From Cyrtodaria siliqua (Eukaryota; Mollusca; Bivalvia; Adapedonta; Hiatellidae), in assembly GCA_037043455.1 (NCBI GenBank), contig JAWPHD010007106.1:1-64000 (forward strand): DNA of 64,000 bases. Direction: 5' to 3'. Shown in pieces: positions 32,290 to 44,954 of the stretch. The stretch's first letter is position 1. Every line of letters starts with the position of its first letter. The notes beneath the pieces are model-generated. The model ran no database searches. It was not told the origin of the DNA and saw only the letters and a program-made list of their open reading frames with translations. The position numbers were made by a program, and so were the translations under genes.

Positions 32290-32790
32290 CTCCACAGATG
32301 GCAAGGTATTGACTCCACATGGCTTCAAACTTATTTACATTTAAATTTGTATATGTGCTATTATTTTTCAACTTTGTATAAAGATATAATATACGTTTTA
32401 AAAAGGCTAAGCTGTGGAATTTGATGTCGTATCTTCTTTTGATAAATTTAAAGCTTGTCTTGCATGATGATTTTACTCAAGACTATGTATAATTTACAAA
32501 TAAAATATACGTTTCTGTCAAAATTACAATTATTGCTGTGTTGCATTTATCTGTAATATAATCTTTTAGTTTTAATCAGAATTATTTTACTATTCCACAT
32601 GTCCAAAAGAGATGTTGGATAGTTAGGTGCATTATTGCAAAAGCTGCACATATTATTATTATTAATATTCATTTTTGATAATAGGTGATTCGTTCCAAGT
32701 ATCCTATGGTTGATTCTACATTGGAACCAGAGTAATTTAGGATCTTTTGTAATTGTATAAGGCAAGGCATATAATCTTTCAAATCAAAAT
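32290..32790 (-). pseudogene. LINE ORF2 C-terminal fossil (zf-RVT region)
   Basis: On the minus strand the frame at 32765 reads LLWFQCRINHRILGTNHLLS and MCSFCNN. After a one-base shift it reads TIQHLFWTC, the C-x-x-C...H-L-F-W-x-C zinc-binding signature after LINE reverse transcriptases. Farther on, KRRYDIKFHSLAFLKRI and FEAMWSQYLA match the tail of L1/Tx1-like proteins, with intervening stops. Only the 3' end of the element is present; no target duplication was seen. Confidence 0.75.
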
Positions 32791-32929
32791 ATGGATCACT
32801 AATAAGATCATTTTTCCATTTTCTTAATTAATTGTTATATATATTGTTCCTTATCATTATGTCATATTGTTCTCATTTTTTTTTGAATTAACGATAGTAT
32901 TAGTGGCCTTATAGGGTTTGGGCTGTTAC

Positions 32930-33240
32930 AGGCTTACACAAAATTTAGTAATAAATGGCAAAGTTCAAGGTCACAGTCAAGGGTCAAAGGTCAATTTTGA
33001 GTTTTTTTTGGGGTCTCCGTGAGTTCTTAATTTATTTTAAAACATAAAAACAGAGATCTGTCGAAGGTTTGATACTTGATCATGTTAGAGTAACGTGTCT
33101 TTATTTTCTCTTTGTATATTTTAAACATGCAGACAGAGAACTGTAGAAGATTTGACAGTTGATCATGTTAGACTAAAATATTTCTAGCCCTGTTGCAGTC
33201 TTAAATTGTCCATGCATTGTGGTAGCACTTAAACGTTATG
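32930..33240. repeat. Dispersed repeat, inverted to 37020-37520
   Basis: Two half-related blocks with TTGATCATGTTAGA and ATTTTAAAACATAAAAACAG-type words, preceded by AAGTTCAAGGTCACAGTC and GGGTCAAAGGTCAA. The reverse complements of these (TCTAACATGATCAA, ATGGCCATCTTGGACGCC-like) recur at 37020-37520. Confidence 0.65.
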
Positions 33241-33762
33241 AAAGATGGTGTCCCAGATGGCCACCAAAATGTTATATACAGTCAATATACTTGCTTTGTT
33301 GCATAGCATTTGTACCAATAAAGATATAATTTTTAAAATGTTTAAGTATGTGTATAACTCATCCAGTGCAACATGTAATGATATAGTTTTCAACAAATAT
33401 AATAAAGTTAAGTCGATTAAAGCGGGAAGCGGACAACATGTTCGTCAAATGCATTGGCAGAAATAATTATCTATTCCGCAGTGGCACAAGTACGTTAGTA
33501 ACTATGCCAATAAAGCCAACCTAACATCATTCCTATGTGAAAGACGGTGCCATGATGCATCTGATATATTGCGACATGGTGAAGTTGTCATTCTTGCTGG
33601 TGAATTCATGGATGACATGAACACTATTTGCATTTTTCAAGCACAAATACAACCGAAGACGCATGCTTTTGATGATCAACATGGCTCCCAGGATCATATT
33701 AGAGTAGTTATACATTCACCTCATACCGATGTTGCTGCACTAATAGATGAATACGCATTTAA

Positions 33763-35864
33763 GGGCTATTGGTCAGCCATCTTTGAAAAGAAAATCCAAA
33801 ATGGATGGGGTATGATTAATTGAAATTTTCATCCAAATGCATATAATAGGCATGAACATTGTCAATGATATAATAGATGACATTAATGCAACACTATTGA
33901 TGTGAACATAATATCAGAAACAATATTTATTTGGCAGAAATAGTGCCCTTTATATTCGAAAAGTTTAGTGCAATTTTACTCCAAGATGTTTTGTTTTTTA
34001 TGTTAAATAAATGTGTCCATAGAATTGTTCATTTATCTAAAAATGGCACACGAGACATCATTTCTAAATTAAATACGGCATGTTATCACATCATCCACAT
34101 TTCAAAGTCAATCATTGTAAAAACAAGAAATATCACTGTAAGTGATAAATGCCCCCGAAGTGTCCTTTGACCTCTAAGTATGACCTTGACCTTGGAGACA
34201 TGGACCTGGATTTGTGTACGACACCTCATTTGGTTGTGGTGAGCACTTGTGCCAAGTTATTTGAAAATCCGTCCAGGCATGCAAAAGTTATTGACCGGAC
34301 ACAATTTGACCTTTGACCTCTAAATGTGACCTTGACCTTGGGGCCACAGACCTGGATTTTGTGCGCGAAACATTGTCTTGTTGTGGTGAGCACTTGTGCC
34401 AAGTTATTTGAAAATCCGTCCATGAATGCCAGAGTTATTGACCGGACACAATTTGACTCTTGACCTCCAAGTGTGATCTTGACCTTGAAGACCTGGGTTT
34501 TGCGCGCGACACATCGTCTTGTTATGGTGATCACTTGTGCCAAGTAATTTAAAAATCCCTGCAGGGGTTGTGACGTTACGGTCCGGACAGGAAATTACGT
34601 ACCTGTTTTTGACCTATAAACTTCAAGTGTAACCTTGTCCTTTGAGATACGGATCTGGGTTTTGCGCGCGACACATCCTCTTGTTATGGTGATCACTTGT
34701 GCCAAGTTATTTAAAAATCCCTGCAGGGGTTGTGACGTTACGGTCCGGACACGAAATTGCGTACCTGTATTTTACCTATGAACTTCAAGTGTGACCTTGA
34801 CCTTTGAGGTAAGGACCTGGGCTTTGCGCGCGACACATCGTCTTGTTATGGTGATCACTTGTGCCAAGTTATTTAAAATCCCTGCAGGGGTTGTGACGTT
34901 ACGGTCCGGACACGAAATTGCGTACCTGTTTTTGACCTATGAACTTCAAGTGTGACCTTGACCTTTGAGGTACGGACCTGGGTTTTGCGCGCGACACATT
35001 GTCTTGTTATGGTGATCACTTGTGCCAAGTTATTTAAAAATCCCTGAAGGGTTGTGAAGTTACGGTCCGGACACGAACTTCGGAATGACGGACAGAATCC
35101 GGACGGACAGACGGACGGTGCGATTACTATATGCCTATATTACTATAAAAACAAGCTATTCTTCAATGGCATGTACTTTCAAAATAATCTCAATGCTATA
35201 GTATGGTGGCACTGACGGGTTTTAATTGTCAAACTATTATAAATGGCAACTATATTTTTGGATGTATTAAACACAACTGAGTGACTGTTGTGAATAGAAA
35301 CATGGCAACACAAGAGTAGTTTATTATTATATTCCTATAAAAACAGCACAAACTAAATAATAACATATGAATACGACCAAATTACCTGTTTATCCGAATG
35401 TTTCACCATACAGCATGTTTCAATTTACAATTCACCTGCGTGCTTTTCATGTGTATCATGTGCGTGTGTTGAAGGCACATAGCGTATAAAGAAATTCTTC
35501 ATTTTTAACAATGGTGTACTTCGAATTTCGGATGATGTGATAACATGGCTTATTTTATTTAGAAATGATGTCTCGTGTGCCATTTTTAGATAAATGGACA
35601 ATTCTATGGACAAATTTAATTAACATAAAAAACCAAAACATCTTGGTGTAAAATTGCACTAAACTTTTCGAATATAAAGGGCACTATTTCTGCCAAATAA
35701 ATATTGTTTCTGATATTATGTTCACATCAAAAGTGTTGTATTAATGTCATCTATTATATCATTGACAATGTTCATGCCTATAATATGCATTTGGATGAAA
35801 ATTTCAATTAACCATACTCCATCCATTTTGGATTTTCTTTTCAAAGATGGCTGACCAATATCCC
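33763..35864. mobile_element. 2.1-kb TTAA element with ~360-bp inverted arms
   Basis: Ends GGGCTATTGGTCAGCCATC and GATGGCTGACCAATATCCC are bounded by TTAA on both sides (33759-33762, 35865-35868). Inverted arms extend to about 34120 and from about 35500, with words such as AATATAAAGGGCACTATTTC. The centre is a TGACCTTGACC tandem array. Copy A is at 6630-8542. No transposase. TTAA duplication fits piggyBac or Kolobok. Confidence 0.9.
34150..35110. repeat. TGACCTTGACC tandem array, cargo of the TTAA element
   Basis: About six units of ~155-160 bp. Three late units are very similar to one another (GCGCGCGACACATCGTCTTG, AATCCCTGCAGGGGTTGTGA, GACGTTACGGTCCGGACA). It ends in CCGGACGGACAGACGGACGG (about 35099-35118). 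Confidence 0.9.
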
Positions 35865-36144
35865 TTAACTCTCTAACTTGTAATGAACTATGATTCCGAA
35901 CAGGAAAAAAAGACAATCTGCAGCATATACCGACACACACTGTCCCAGAAAACCCTATGATCGGCATAGGTAGTTCAGTGGATATAGCTACAGACCTTAC
36001 TTTTATCCTTCATCTCAACCCCCTCTGAGAGTGCTGTCCCAATATAACCTCATACGATATCTTGACGTAAAACCCCATTTCATTTCATGCACATTCAGGT
36101 GTTCACGCAATAACAGGTTGTGATAGTACTAGTCAGCTATCTGG

Positions 36145-37020
36145 ATAAAAAAAAAGAGTATGATAATGGACCTATGGAAACGACCGAGCACGACATATAC
36201 GAAATATTGCAGTCTCGGTTTGATTGAGACTGTTCATGAGCGGTAATGAAATATGCTAGCTACCGCTCACGCCCTCTAGCCCCGGGTTGAGCAGAACTCA
36301 ATATTTATAAAAATCAACAGTACAGAATTTTAACCATCCCGAAGATGGCAAGGCAAGATATATATGCTCTAAATATGTTAAAGAACTGTAAGTCTGAAAC
36401 AGGAAACAGTAGTACTTCATTGCACTGGAAGATGAGGTATTATATTTGGAAAATGCAATGTCCATTGACAAGTTTGTTTTTGCGTTTTATATGTCTCCAA
36501 AAATTTAAGGGATCATGCAGACGATATAAGATACAGTCACTTTTCTCAATGGAATCAAACTAAATTAAACTCTATCACTTACGTGAAAAAGCCTTAAACA
36601 TCACATCAAAAGGGCTAAGTATGGAAACGTGCATTACAGACAGTACAAATCGTAATCGCCAAATGTCTCTTTAACGCAGCAATTCACTTCAGCCTTTTCT
36701 TCATATTACTGACCTGGGTTGTACGTGTCATCATATTGTAAAGACACATATATCATTGAGAGTCGTGCTTATATCTGTATAGATTAAACAGAAGAAACGT
36801 CTCTAATATTGATCCATGTATTTGACCCCTGATTTGTTTCCAAATTGAGACTAGGACATGAACCTGTTATGATATATACAAATATTCGTCAAGCTCTATA
36901 TAACATATTGGCAGCTCCTTTACATCATACGCAAAGTTTTATATGTCATTTGGTCCTTCAATCAGAGCTTGCTTTTTCGCATATGACAGATATGTGATAT
37001 ATTACTGACTGTATATCGCA
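36145..37020. other. No gene recognised
   Basis: Begins with a poly-A and AGTATGATAATGGACCTA word shared with 8987-9011. A 9-bp hairpin TGAGCGGTA/TACCGCTCA lies at about 36237-36269. A 72-codon frame at 36345 is unlike anything known to me. Confidence 0.4.
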
Positions 37021-37520
37021 TTTTAGTTGACATCTTGGACGCCATCTTAAATAACAGTTTAGTGCTACCTCAGTATATGACTATATTCCTGGGATATTAC
37101 TTTAACATGATAAACTGTCCAAACTGCTACAGATCTCTGTTTGTGTGTTTTAAAATAAACCACGAAAACACAGACACCAAAAAATATCAAATTTGACATT
37201 TGACCATTGACTGTGACCTTGAACTTTGCCATATATTACCCAATCTTACGTGAGATAAATTGTCTACCTACTACTTGTGAATGTATATAATAATATCTTT
37301 AATGGTACAACTGTTCTACAACAAAACAATTATCATGATTGTATCACACTTTGGCTGCCATCTTGGACGCCATCTTGCATACCATTTTAGTGCTACCTCA
37401 ACAGGCCTAGAAATATTCCTGCCATGTTACTCTAACATGATCAAGTGTCAAACCTTCTACATATCTCTTTTTGTATGTTTTTTTAAAATAAACCAAGTAG
37501 ACACGAAGATACTAAAAGAG
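37021..37520. repeat. Two tandem units of a dispersed repeat
   Basis: CATCTTGGACGCCATCTT, TTTAGTGCTACCTCA and TTAACATGATAAACTGTC / CTAACATGATCAAGTGTC recur at ~315-bp spacing. The first unit ends with TTGACTGTGACCTTGAAC. Inverted relatives lie at 32930-33240. Confidence 0.7.
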
Positions 37521-37874
37521 CTAAAATTTGACCATTTCTGGCATAACAGTCACAATATAATAATATCATAACATGTAAACAAGACATATAAAGAAACACA
37601 AGCTTGATAGATTATATAAACACACCAACAATTGTTATAATACAAGGGAGACAACCAAACGATATGAACAACCTATTTTGATGATGGGTTATTTCCCTTT
37701 AATATTATATTATATACTCAAATACATGAATATGAAAATGTTAAAACAGTGAATACATGCTTTCCAGTTATTTGCACAGTAACCCAATTTTAATCACAAC
37801 GTTAACACATTATATCATAGTATTATTATTAACTGTTATAAATAATAATTAATTAACATGCGCTGTTCGAAGTA
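37521..37874. other. AT-rich spacer
   Basis: Nothing recognised apart from simple AT-rich sequence. Confidence 0.35.
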
Positions 37875-38336
37875 TACTGAACGACTTTAAAAACGCAACA
37901 CGGGAATTTCCGCTATATATTGTATATAATTGCACATAATATTCCAAAGAATCCCAAGATGTTTTGTAAAAAAAAAGTTGCTGTTAATTAGAGAAAGGAC
38001 ACAACTGTGATGTTGTAGACGTTTTAATCACACTACACCTTGTAACAAGAACTTCATAAATGTTGAAGTTGCTCTTTGATAAACTGAGTCAGTTTTAACG
38101 TATATAGTTCGCAAAATTTTGCATCCTAAGTTTGCTCACATGCTTGAGCCAAACGCGTACTCTGTCAATAATGAAACGTTAAAGGAATACTATTTGCTGT
38201 ATTATTTGTTGTTTTAGTATTTATTTTCCAAAAGGAAAGGTCTTATGAAGCCATGTACCATTCGATTAAAAGCAGCATATTGTACATATAATATATAGCG
38301 GAAATTCCCGTGTTGCGTTTTTAAAGTCGTTCAGTG
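37875..38336. mobile_element. 462-bp Tc1/mariner-like MITE
   Basis: TACTGAACGACTTTAAAAAC at the left continues CGCAACACGGGAATTTCCGC. The right end is its near-perfect inverted copy (about 47 bp), ending CGTTCAGTG. TA flanks each side (37873-37874, 38337-38338). A diverged second copy lies at 39636-40052. No transposase. Confidence 0.8.
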
Positions 38337-38698
38337 TATATTGGTTTGATATCAAAGGTGCAGGATAAATCTGCGACTTGCGGTTCAAACTTAATAGCCA
38401 GCATGATTAATATTTAACAAGAGCGTGTTTCAATTGAATTCAGTTTTATTTAGGAAAACTATTCTTACATTTATGATATTATACATCTTAAAAATGTCAT
38501 ATAAAAATACGTATAAATAATATCTGTAAAAAGCACACACATTTAGTTTTTAATATAATTAAGTAAAATGTATCACACATAGAATGGCGAATAAAAACTA
38601 TTTAAATTAGATCAGTTCAAACTTGGAATAAAAACAGAAGTTTAAGCTGGAGTGGGTGCGGGGGTCAACAACATCAGCGGAAAACTCTTACTCTTCAA
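38337..38698. other. AT-rich spacer
   Basis: Nothing recognised. Confidence 0.35.
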
Positions 38699-38841
38699 GG
38701 GGGCTAGCGTGGTCTCGTCGATAGCACGCTGGATTTGAAATGCGGTGGACCTGGGTGCAAGCTTTACCGGCGCAAGTTCACTTCTTCTGTGTATTATTGG
38801 GCAAAGCACTTTCCCTTAGCCTCGTAGCTCGGCTTGGGATG

Positions 38842-38850
<9 letters not shown>
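38699..38850 (+). mobile_element. tRNA-headed SINE with GGGCAAAGCACTTT domain
   Basis: GGGGGCTAGCGTGGTCTCGT (A-box region), TAGCACGCTGGATTTGAA and CCTGGGTGCAAGC (B-box with G for T) form the head. It is followed by GGCGCAAGTTCACTTCTTC and TATTGGGCAAAGCACTTTCC, a conserved central domain of several molluscan SINE families (from memory). Its 3' end, GGGATGTAGGTGGGTGAG, runs straight into the microsatellite. Confidence 0.7.
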
Positions 38851-39475
<625 letters not shown>

Positions 39476-39635
39476 GGATATGGTTATTATGGTTATTTAT
39501 GGTTAATTTATATCCATAGTAATATGGTTGTTTATTTACGAGCGACATCTTATGAGATATATGTTTCTCAACTCACTTATTTTTCAAGAGCTTGTAGTTT
39601 ACAATCTTAATGTTTATGTAATTCAGATTGTAGGG

Positions 39636-40052
39636 ACTGGAAGCCAAAAAGTAACGCAACTCTTCGGGAATTTCCGTTATATATTGTATATACTGCAACA
39701 CTTAATTTCACATAATATTCCAAGAAAAGCCCAGATGTTTTGTAAAAAAAATGCGAAAAAGGACAACAACTGTGAAAGAAATTAATAAATGTTGAAATTG
39801 AGCCATTTCAGTACTGTATTTAACGTAAAGAATTTGCAAATTTTGCACTTCTGAGTTTGCTCACATGCTTGAGCCAAAACGCGTGCTCTGTCGAAATGAA
39901 ACTGAAGGATATACTATTTGCTATGTTATGTGTTGTTTTAGTTTTTTTTCCGAAGGAAAGGTCTTACGTAGCCATGTACCATTCGATTGTACATAAAATA
40001 TATATCCTGAAATTCGCGTGTTGCGTTTCTTTTTCTCTTCAGTATATTAAAT
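39636..40052. mobile_element. Diverged second copy of the Tc1-like MITE
   Basis: Shares GGGAATTTCCG, GTTTGCTCACATGCTTGAGC, GGAAAGGTCTTA(C/T)G and CCATGTACCATTCGATT with 37875-38336. Ends are eroded (ACGCAAC... / ...GTTGCGT). Confidence 0.8.
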
Positions 40053-40399
40053 GAAAGCAAGACGGTGATTATCACGACATCGATACGGTGATATGATTTA
40101 CAAACCTTTGTATAATCCTTAGTCATGGTCATTTCTATACAGCATCTTTAAAACAGTTACGAAATGTATCAACATAGGTTCTGAACATTGCAATGCACAG
40201 CAATTTAGTATTCAGTATTTTGGATTGCCCTAAATCCCTGAAAAGAGCGGTAACGTTTGATTTTGTCTCAATCCTGTCCTTGTCCGAACTAAAGATGATT
40301 ATAAGTTATCTCAGGATTAAAATACCTTGTGAATCCAATAGGAAGATGATTGATTGGTTTTGACGCAACACATATAATTTTGCAGTTGTATTGTCTATC
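40053..40399. other. No gene recognised
   Basis: Nothing assignable. Confidence 0.35.
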
Positions 40400-40771
40400 G
40401 GCGTAGTCACTACTAAGGCCATATAGGCCGGGCCTCTACATCATTTGAAAAAATGAGAAAAAAAATGGGAAGTCCAAAATTTCAAAAAAGACTGAAGCCG
40501 GAAAAGGAGGTTATGGGGGTGTTAAGGGTCAATTTTGTTTCATAATATGTTATTTTACAGTGTAGGTAATTCAAATTGGGGCAACAAACATTTGGCAACA
40601 AATATTTCTTCAACTACAACACAAGTGTTCCGTCAGATATACGCCAAAACGCACATTACATAGCTAAGTTTTAAATTTAAACGAAAGGAAACTTCCCGCG
40701 AACGCCGCCCCGCAACCCACTAGACCTTCTAGTTTATCGGGCCTATACATGTATTTCAGGTCGCTACGCCC
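40400..40771. mobile_element. Possible MITE, GGCGTAG ends
   Basis: GGCGTAGTCAC with CATATAGGCCGGGCC at the left is a weak inverted match to ATCGGGCCTATACATG with GTCGCTACGCC at the right. The interior is unlike nearby repeats. Ends are approximate. Confidence 0.4.
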
Positions 40772-41489
40772 TGTTGTCAATCCGCCACATTCGGGTGTAT
40801 TATTCAAGCACAGTCAATGTTTACCTCATGCATAGCGTATACTATTCGTCCCCCCCCCCCTTTCAATAAACTGGATCAATCATAAATACGAACCTATACA
40901 ATACTAACGTGAAACCACTCGGGTGAATACTGGCTACACAACAGTTCGAGTTATTCATTCACATACTATTATGTTATTATGATACTGAGTTCCCACCATT
41001 GACGTTATATACGGCGTGTTATCATATTAATTATTTTATTATTTAAGACGCAATAGACATTTTGAAACGTTTTTTGTTGTTGTATAACATTATACATTTC
41101 TGATGCAAGTTAAACAGTGGATATCAGACATTGCCTGGTTATATAATTGTTGTTACGCAGAAGATATCCAAATCATATAGGAAATGTTTCAGGCTTGTTC
41201 TTTTATTGTTATCTTAATTTATCTACATTTTGAATGAAAAAACGTGGATTTGCAAACCAATTATTTTTCCTTGCTGGAAATGGCCCATTTATGAAAAAAG
41301 GACATATACTTTCATCCATAGTATTAAGAAAGTAATAATGCACTACTACGGGTAGGGTCCTGGATGATATTCTTCATTGCCCTCTGACCATCCTTCCTCT
41401 TATACACGGCAACCATGCAAAGTGTTATTACAATTGTATTTCTCTGTCAACAATTAATGTCGTACGTTTTCACTAGTTTAATGAGTTTA
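40772..41489. other. No gene; poly-C run
   Basis: A C-run lies just before 40861. The rest is AT-rich with nothing recognised. Confidence 0.4.
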
Positions 41490-41697
41490 GTTTTAACATA
41501 TTTATTTTACATCGATTGCGAACAAGTTATTGCAACTTAGATCAATCACTCTCAAAGACTTCCTGGTGTAGAACCAGTAGTAAGCAATGTGGATTAAATT
41601 ATCTTACACAAGGGATAAATAACGTGGCCGCGGCGAGGATCGAACCCACGACCTCTCGATCTGAGTTCGGCGCTCTACCACTGGACCACTCATTCCA
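41490..41697 (-). mobile_element. Full-length-looking tRNA-headed SINE
   Basis: The minus-strand head reads GAGTGGTCCAGTGGTAGAGC, then GGTCGTGGGTTCGATCCTCG (good B box). The body is CCCTTGTGTAAGATAATT, CTTACTACTGGTTCTACACC, TTGAGAGTGATTGATCT and an A/T-rich tail GATGTAAAATAAATATG. The anticodon arm is poorly paired, so it is not a tRNA gene. Confidence 0.75.
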
Positions 41698-42639
41698 GAT
41701 TAATGTAGAGAAATTAACCTTTAAGAAAAAATACCTATCATTATTTGTTTGACGAATCTGTGTCAACTTGGTTATACGTATATGTATGATTGCAAGCATG
41801 ATTACAGTTTAAATGCGTTTTTAAAGGGACTGGAAACCTAGGTTGAATACTTAACAGGTTGATACTTAACGGTTCTTATAAATTCTTGTTTTGTAGTCGA
41901 CGTACATTTTATTTGGATAATACGTCACAACTATTAACAATGTAAACACAGATTTAATCATATTCGATGATTTCGCAACTAAAACTAGCCGAGTCGTCGT
42001 GTTTTTCAGAATGAATGAATAGTGTTTTACGGCACGTCGACACATAAATTGGTCCATATTGTGCGCAAAAACCTACGAAAGATCCAAAACATTTTTATAA
42101 ACAATAATTAACCCGAAGGTAACATGCGGCTTCTTTTAATGCATAAGTACATTTCATATGAAACTGAAGTTCATTATTATTTTTTTTCATTTGTGTTCGG
42201 ATTGACACAATCACTCTTCCAGATCGTCTACAGTACATTTAAGATAAAATTGTAAATATTAGAAGATTGACTTATTGAAGAAGTAGAGAAGCAATAGTAT
42301 AGTTACGGTATGTTAAACGATGACTGTTAGTATTCAACAGCAAGAAGTTTAAATTAAAATGCGTTTAATACTTAGGCCCATATGTACGCAAAAACGTTTT
42401 GTTTCCTTTCGATATTAACTCCGTATATATACTCAAAAAAATGACAACATGCTTCTATGTATATATGCATTTATAGTATCTCACGGGCCGATGGCCTATT
42501 GATTTTATGAATAAAATCTGTTTCTCTTCTGCCTGAGATTGGCAATGGAATGATAATAAACGTTTGTACCAAACATGGCATATTCATTTTGGAATTTGCC
42601 AATTTAATTCTAAAAAACTTTATACAATTAAATCTAAAC
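41698..42639. other. No gene recognised
   Basis: AT-rich. TTTAAAGGGACTGGAAACC near 41820 is a repeat-end motif. Nothing coding. Confidence 0.4.
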
Positions 42640-42925
42640 AAAACTCAGTGCCCACTTTCTTTTGCAACTGAGTATAGGAAGGGTAGGGGCGAAAAGCTTT
42701 ATAGTGAAGCCAGTCTGGCATATTACGCCGTAGACACATGCCATGATACCCCATCCCGACACATTCTATTCACACCGGACCGACCACTCCTACTGAGCGT
42801 CAAGCACGGGCGCTGGCAGTACCCTTTTATAAATTCTTTGGAGTGATCCGTCCGGTGATTTCACCCACAAACTCCCGAATGCCAGGCGGACACTCTACCA
42901 ATACAAGTCAATACTTCCGAATTGA
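42640..42925 (-). mobile_element. tRNA-headed SINE
   Basis: The minus-strand head is TTGTATTGGTAGAGTGTCCG, CCTGGCATTCGGGAG, then GTGGGTGAAATCACCGG (eroded B box). The body contains GGTCGGTCCGGTGTG and GGGATGGGGTATCATGGC. A 98-codon plus-strand frame (42550-42846) is antisense to it and not a gene. Confidence 0.6.
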
Positions 42926-43696
42926 AAAGTCGGAATCCTGAACAAAACACTTGCATGTGTGTTATCGTTAATATTAATTATTAGAACAGTTTAAATTAAT
43001 TGTTTGCATTTTACTAAATGTTGATAATACTGTTTAAACGAAAATAAATTGAAAGTTCTACATTTTATTTAATTGTATGCAAGCAGTTTTAAAATAAAAA
43101 TGATATCAGATTAATATATCGAGGTGCTAATTTTAATGTTCGATAAAAACTTCAAGATTGTCGTGTGTCCCTTTAAGATTATTTTGTATAGCCGTGATTG
43201 CAAGCCCGTCGTCGTTTGCCAAATTAAACTCGTTTCAGATAATATCTCACCATACAGATTCAATAGCCGTTATACTTGTACGAATGACTGGATATCGACA
43301 AAACAAGACAAATGAAGAGTTCCTTTACAATTCGATGTGTAATACGACCCGATTTACTTCATAAAATATAATACATGTTTACAAAGGACCGTTTACAAAC
43401 TGCGTAGGCAATTTTGACAATTTGTGTTAACATTTTTAACAGCTCTCGTCTATTTAAAGTACATAAAACCATTTATATTCATGTCTTGCAAGCAGCTGTA
43501 CATATTTAAAACGGAAGTATATAGTAGGGCATAAAATCGCATATCGAATAGTATAGTAAACCTACTGTGCACACAAAATGGGTGGCGAAACCCTGTATTA
43601 TCAATTTATTAGTTTAGTGTACGGTTGTTTTCCCATCAATATTATGTTCAACGTTACGAGTTTGCGTTTAGTTTAGTTTCTAAGGAAATCTGGTGG
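42926..43696. other. Spacer with a dispersed repeat end (43105-43180)
   Basis: GAGGTGCTAATTTTAATG and GTGTCCCTTTAAG at 43120-43175 recur, diverged, at 63255-63320. Nothing coding was recognised. Confidence 0.5.
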
Positions 43697-44650
43697 GCGG
43701 GTCTTTACACTTTATTTATTATTTATTGCGTGTTAACGCAGCATGTCTATTATACACTTCATTTATTGTTTATAGCTTGTTAACAGAGGCAGGTCTATTA
43801 TACACTTCATTTATTATTTATTGCATTTTATCACAGCAGGTCTGTTATATACTTCATTCATTATTTATTGCTTGTTAACACAGCAGGTCTATTATACACT
43901 TCATTTATTATTTATTGTCTGTTAACACAGCAGCTCTGTTATACGCTTCATCTATTGTTCATTGCTTGTTAACACTAACACAGCAGGTTTATTATACACT
44001 TCATTTAGTATTTATTGTCTGTTAACACAGCAGGTCTGTTATACACTTCATGTATTGTTTATTGCTTGTTAACACAGCAGATCTATTATACATTTAATTT
44101 ATTATTTATTGCTTGTTAACACAGCAGGTTTATTATACACTTCATTTATTATTTATTGCTTGTTAACACACCAGGTCTAATATACACTTCATTTATTGTT
44201 TATTGCTTGTTAACACAGCTGGTCTATTGTACACTTTATTTATTATTTATTGCCAGTTTACACAGTAGGTATATTATACACTGCATTTATTATGTATTGC
44301 TTGTTAACACAGCAGGTGTAGTACACACTGCATTTATTGTTTATTGCTTGTTAACACATGCAGGTCTATTATACATTTCATTTATTATTTATTGCTTGTT
44401 AGCACAGCAGGTCTATTATACATTTCATTTATTATTTATTGCTTGTTAACACAGCAGGTATAGTATACACTGCATTAATTGTTTGTCGCTTGTTAACCCA
44501 GGCAGATCTAGTATACACGTCATTTATTATTTATTGCTTGTTAACACAGTAGGTTTATTATACACTTCACTTATTACGAATTGCTTGTTAACACAGCAGG
44601 TCTATTTTACACTTCATTTATTACGAATTGCTTGTTAACACAGCGAGTCT
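43697..44650. repeat. 47-bp satellite, about 20 copies
   Basis: The unit holds GCTTGTTAACACAGCAGGTC, TATTATACACTTCATTTATT and ATTTATT. Example unit starts are 44112 and 44159. Variation concentrates in AGGTCTATTA and the T-rich end; GTTAAC is almost invariant. 47 is not a multiple of 3 and the short frames across it are not conserved. Confidence 0.95.
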
Positions 44651-44954
44651 AAACGGTAGACTTAACATATCTTGCCTTATTAATTTATTAAATATAAATT
44701 GGTACGCCGCATGTTGCTGGTATACGTTAAACAACTATGCGATAGTTAATATAATCTTTTAGTTAGCAAAGTTTTTTCGAAATTTACGGAAGCGTTAAAC
44801 CTTCTGGTATAGCTTTTTAGTCATACAAAGGTTACGAATGTTACAATCCTCAACTCGAGTACAAGCTCTAAAAAGATGAATAATTTAAGAAAAATATTAG
44901 TTGTTAAACTCTCAGTTAAACATAAATTAATCGATACTATTGTGTGTACTCACT

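Larger units (their letters stand above)
33245..36144 (+). pseudogene. Orphan DTDV-motif protein pseudogene, split by a TTAA element
   Basis: One reading frame runs from 33245: DIVFNKYNKVKSIKAGSG, stop TAA at 33464, then WHKYVSNYANKANLTSFLCE, DILRHGEVVILAGEFMDD, DHIRVVIHSPHTDVAALID, EYAF to 33758. It resumes after the 2.1-kb element as NSLTCNEL, stop (TGA at 35891, where Trp is expected), FRTGKKDNLQHIPTHTV, and in a shifted frame HAITGCDSTSQLSG (to 36144). The motifs HSPxTDV, ELWFRTGKKD and HALTGCDSTS are conserved in a family of uncharacterised proteins abundant in molluscs and other marine animals, often repeat-associated; an acidic, nuclease-like fold is possible but unproven. Here HSPD reads HSPH. 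Two stops, a frameshift and the insertion make it dead. Confidence 0.75.

Noticed and set aside
42550..42846. 98-codon plus-strand frame
   Set aside because: Mostly antisense to a SINE; no independent homology.
43697..44650. Coding tandem-repeat protein (LLYTSFIVYCLLT...)
   Set aside because: The 47-bp period shifts frame every unit, and the frames are broken at random places.
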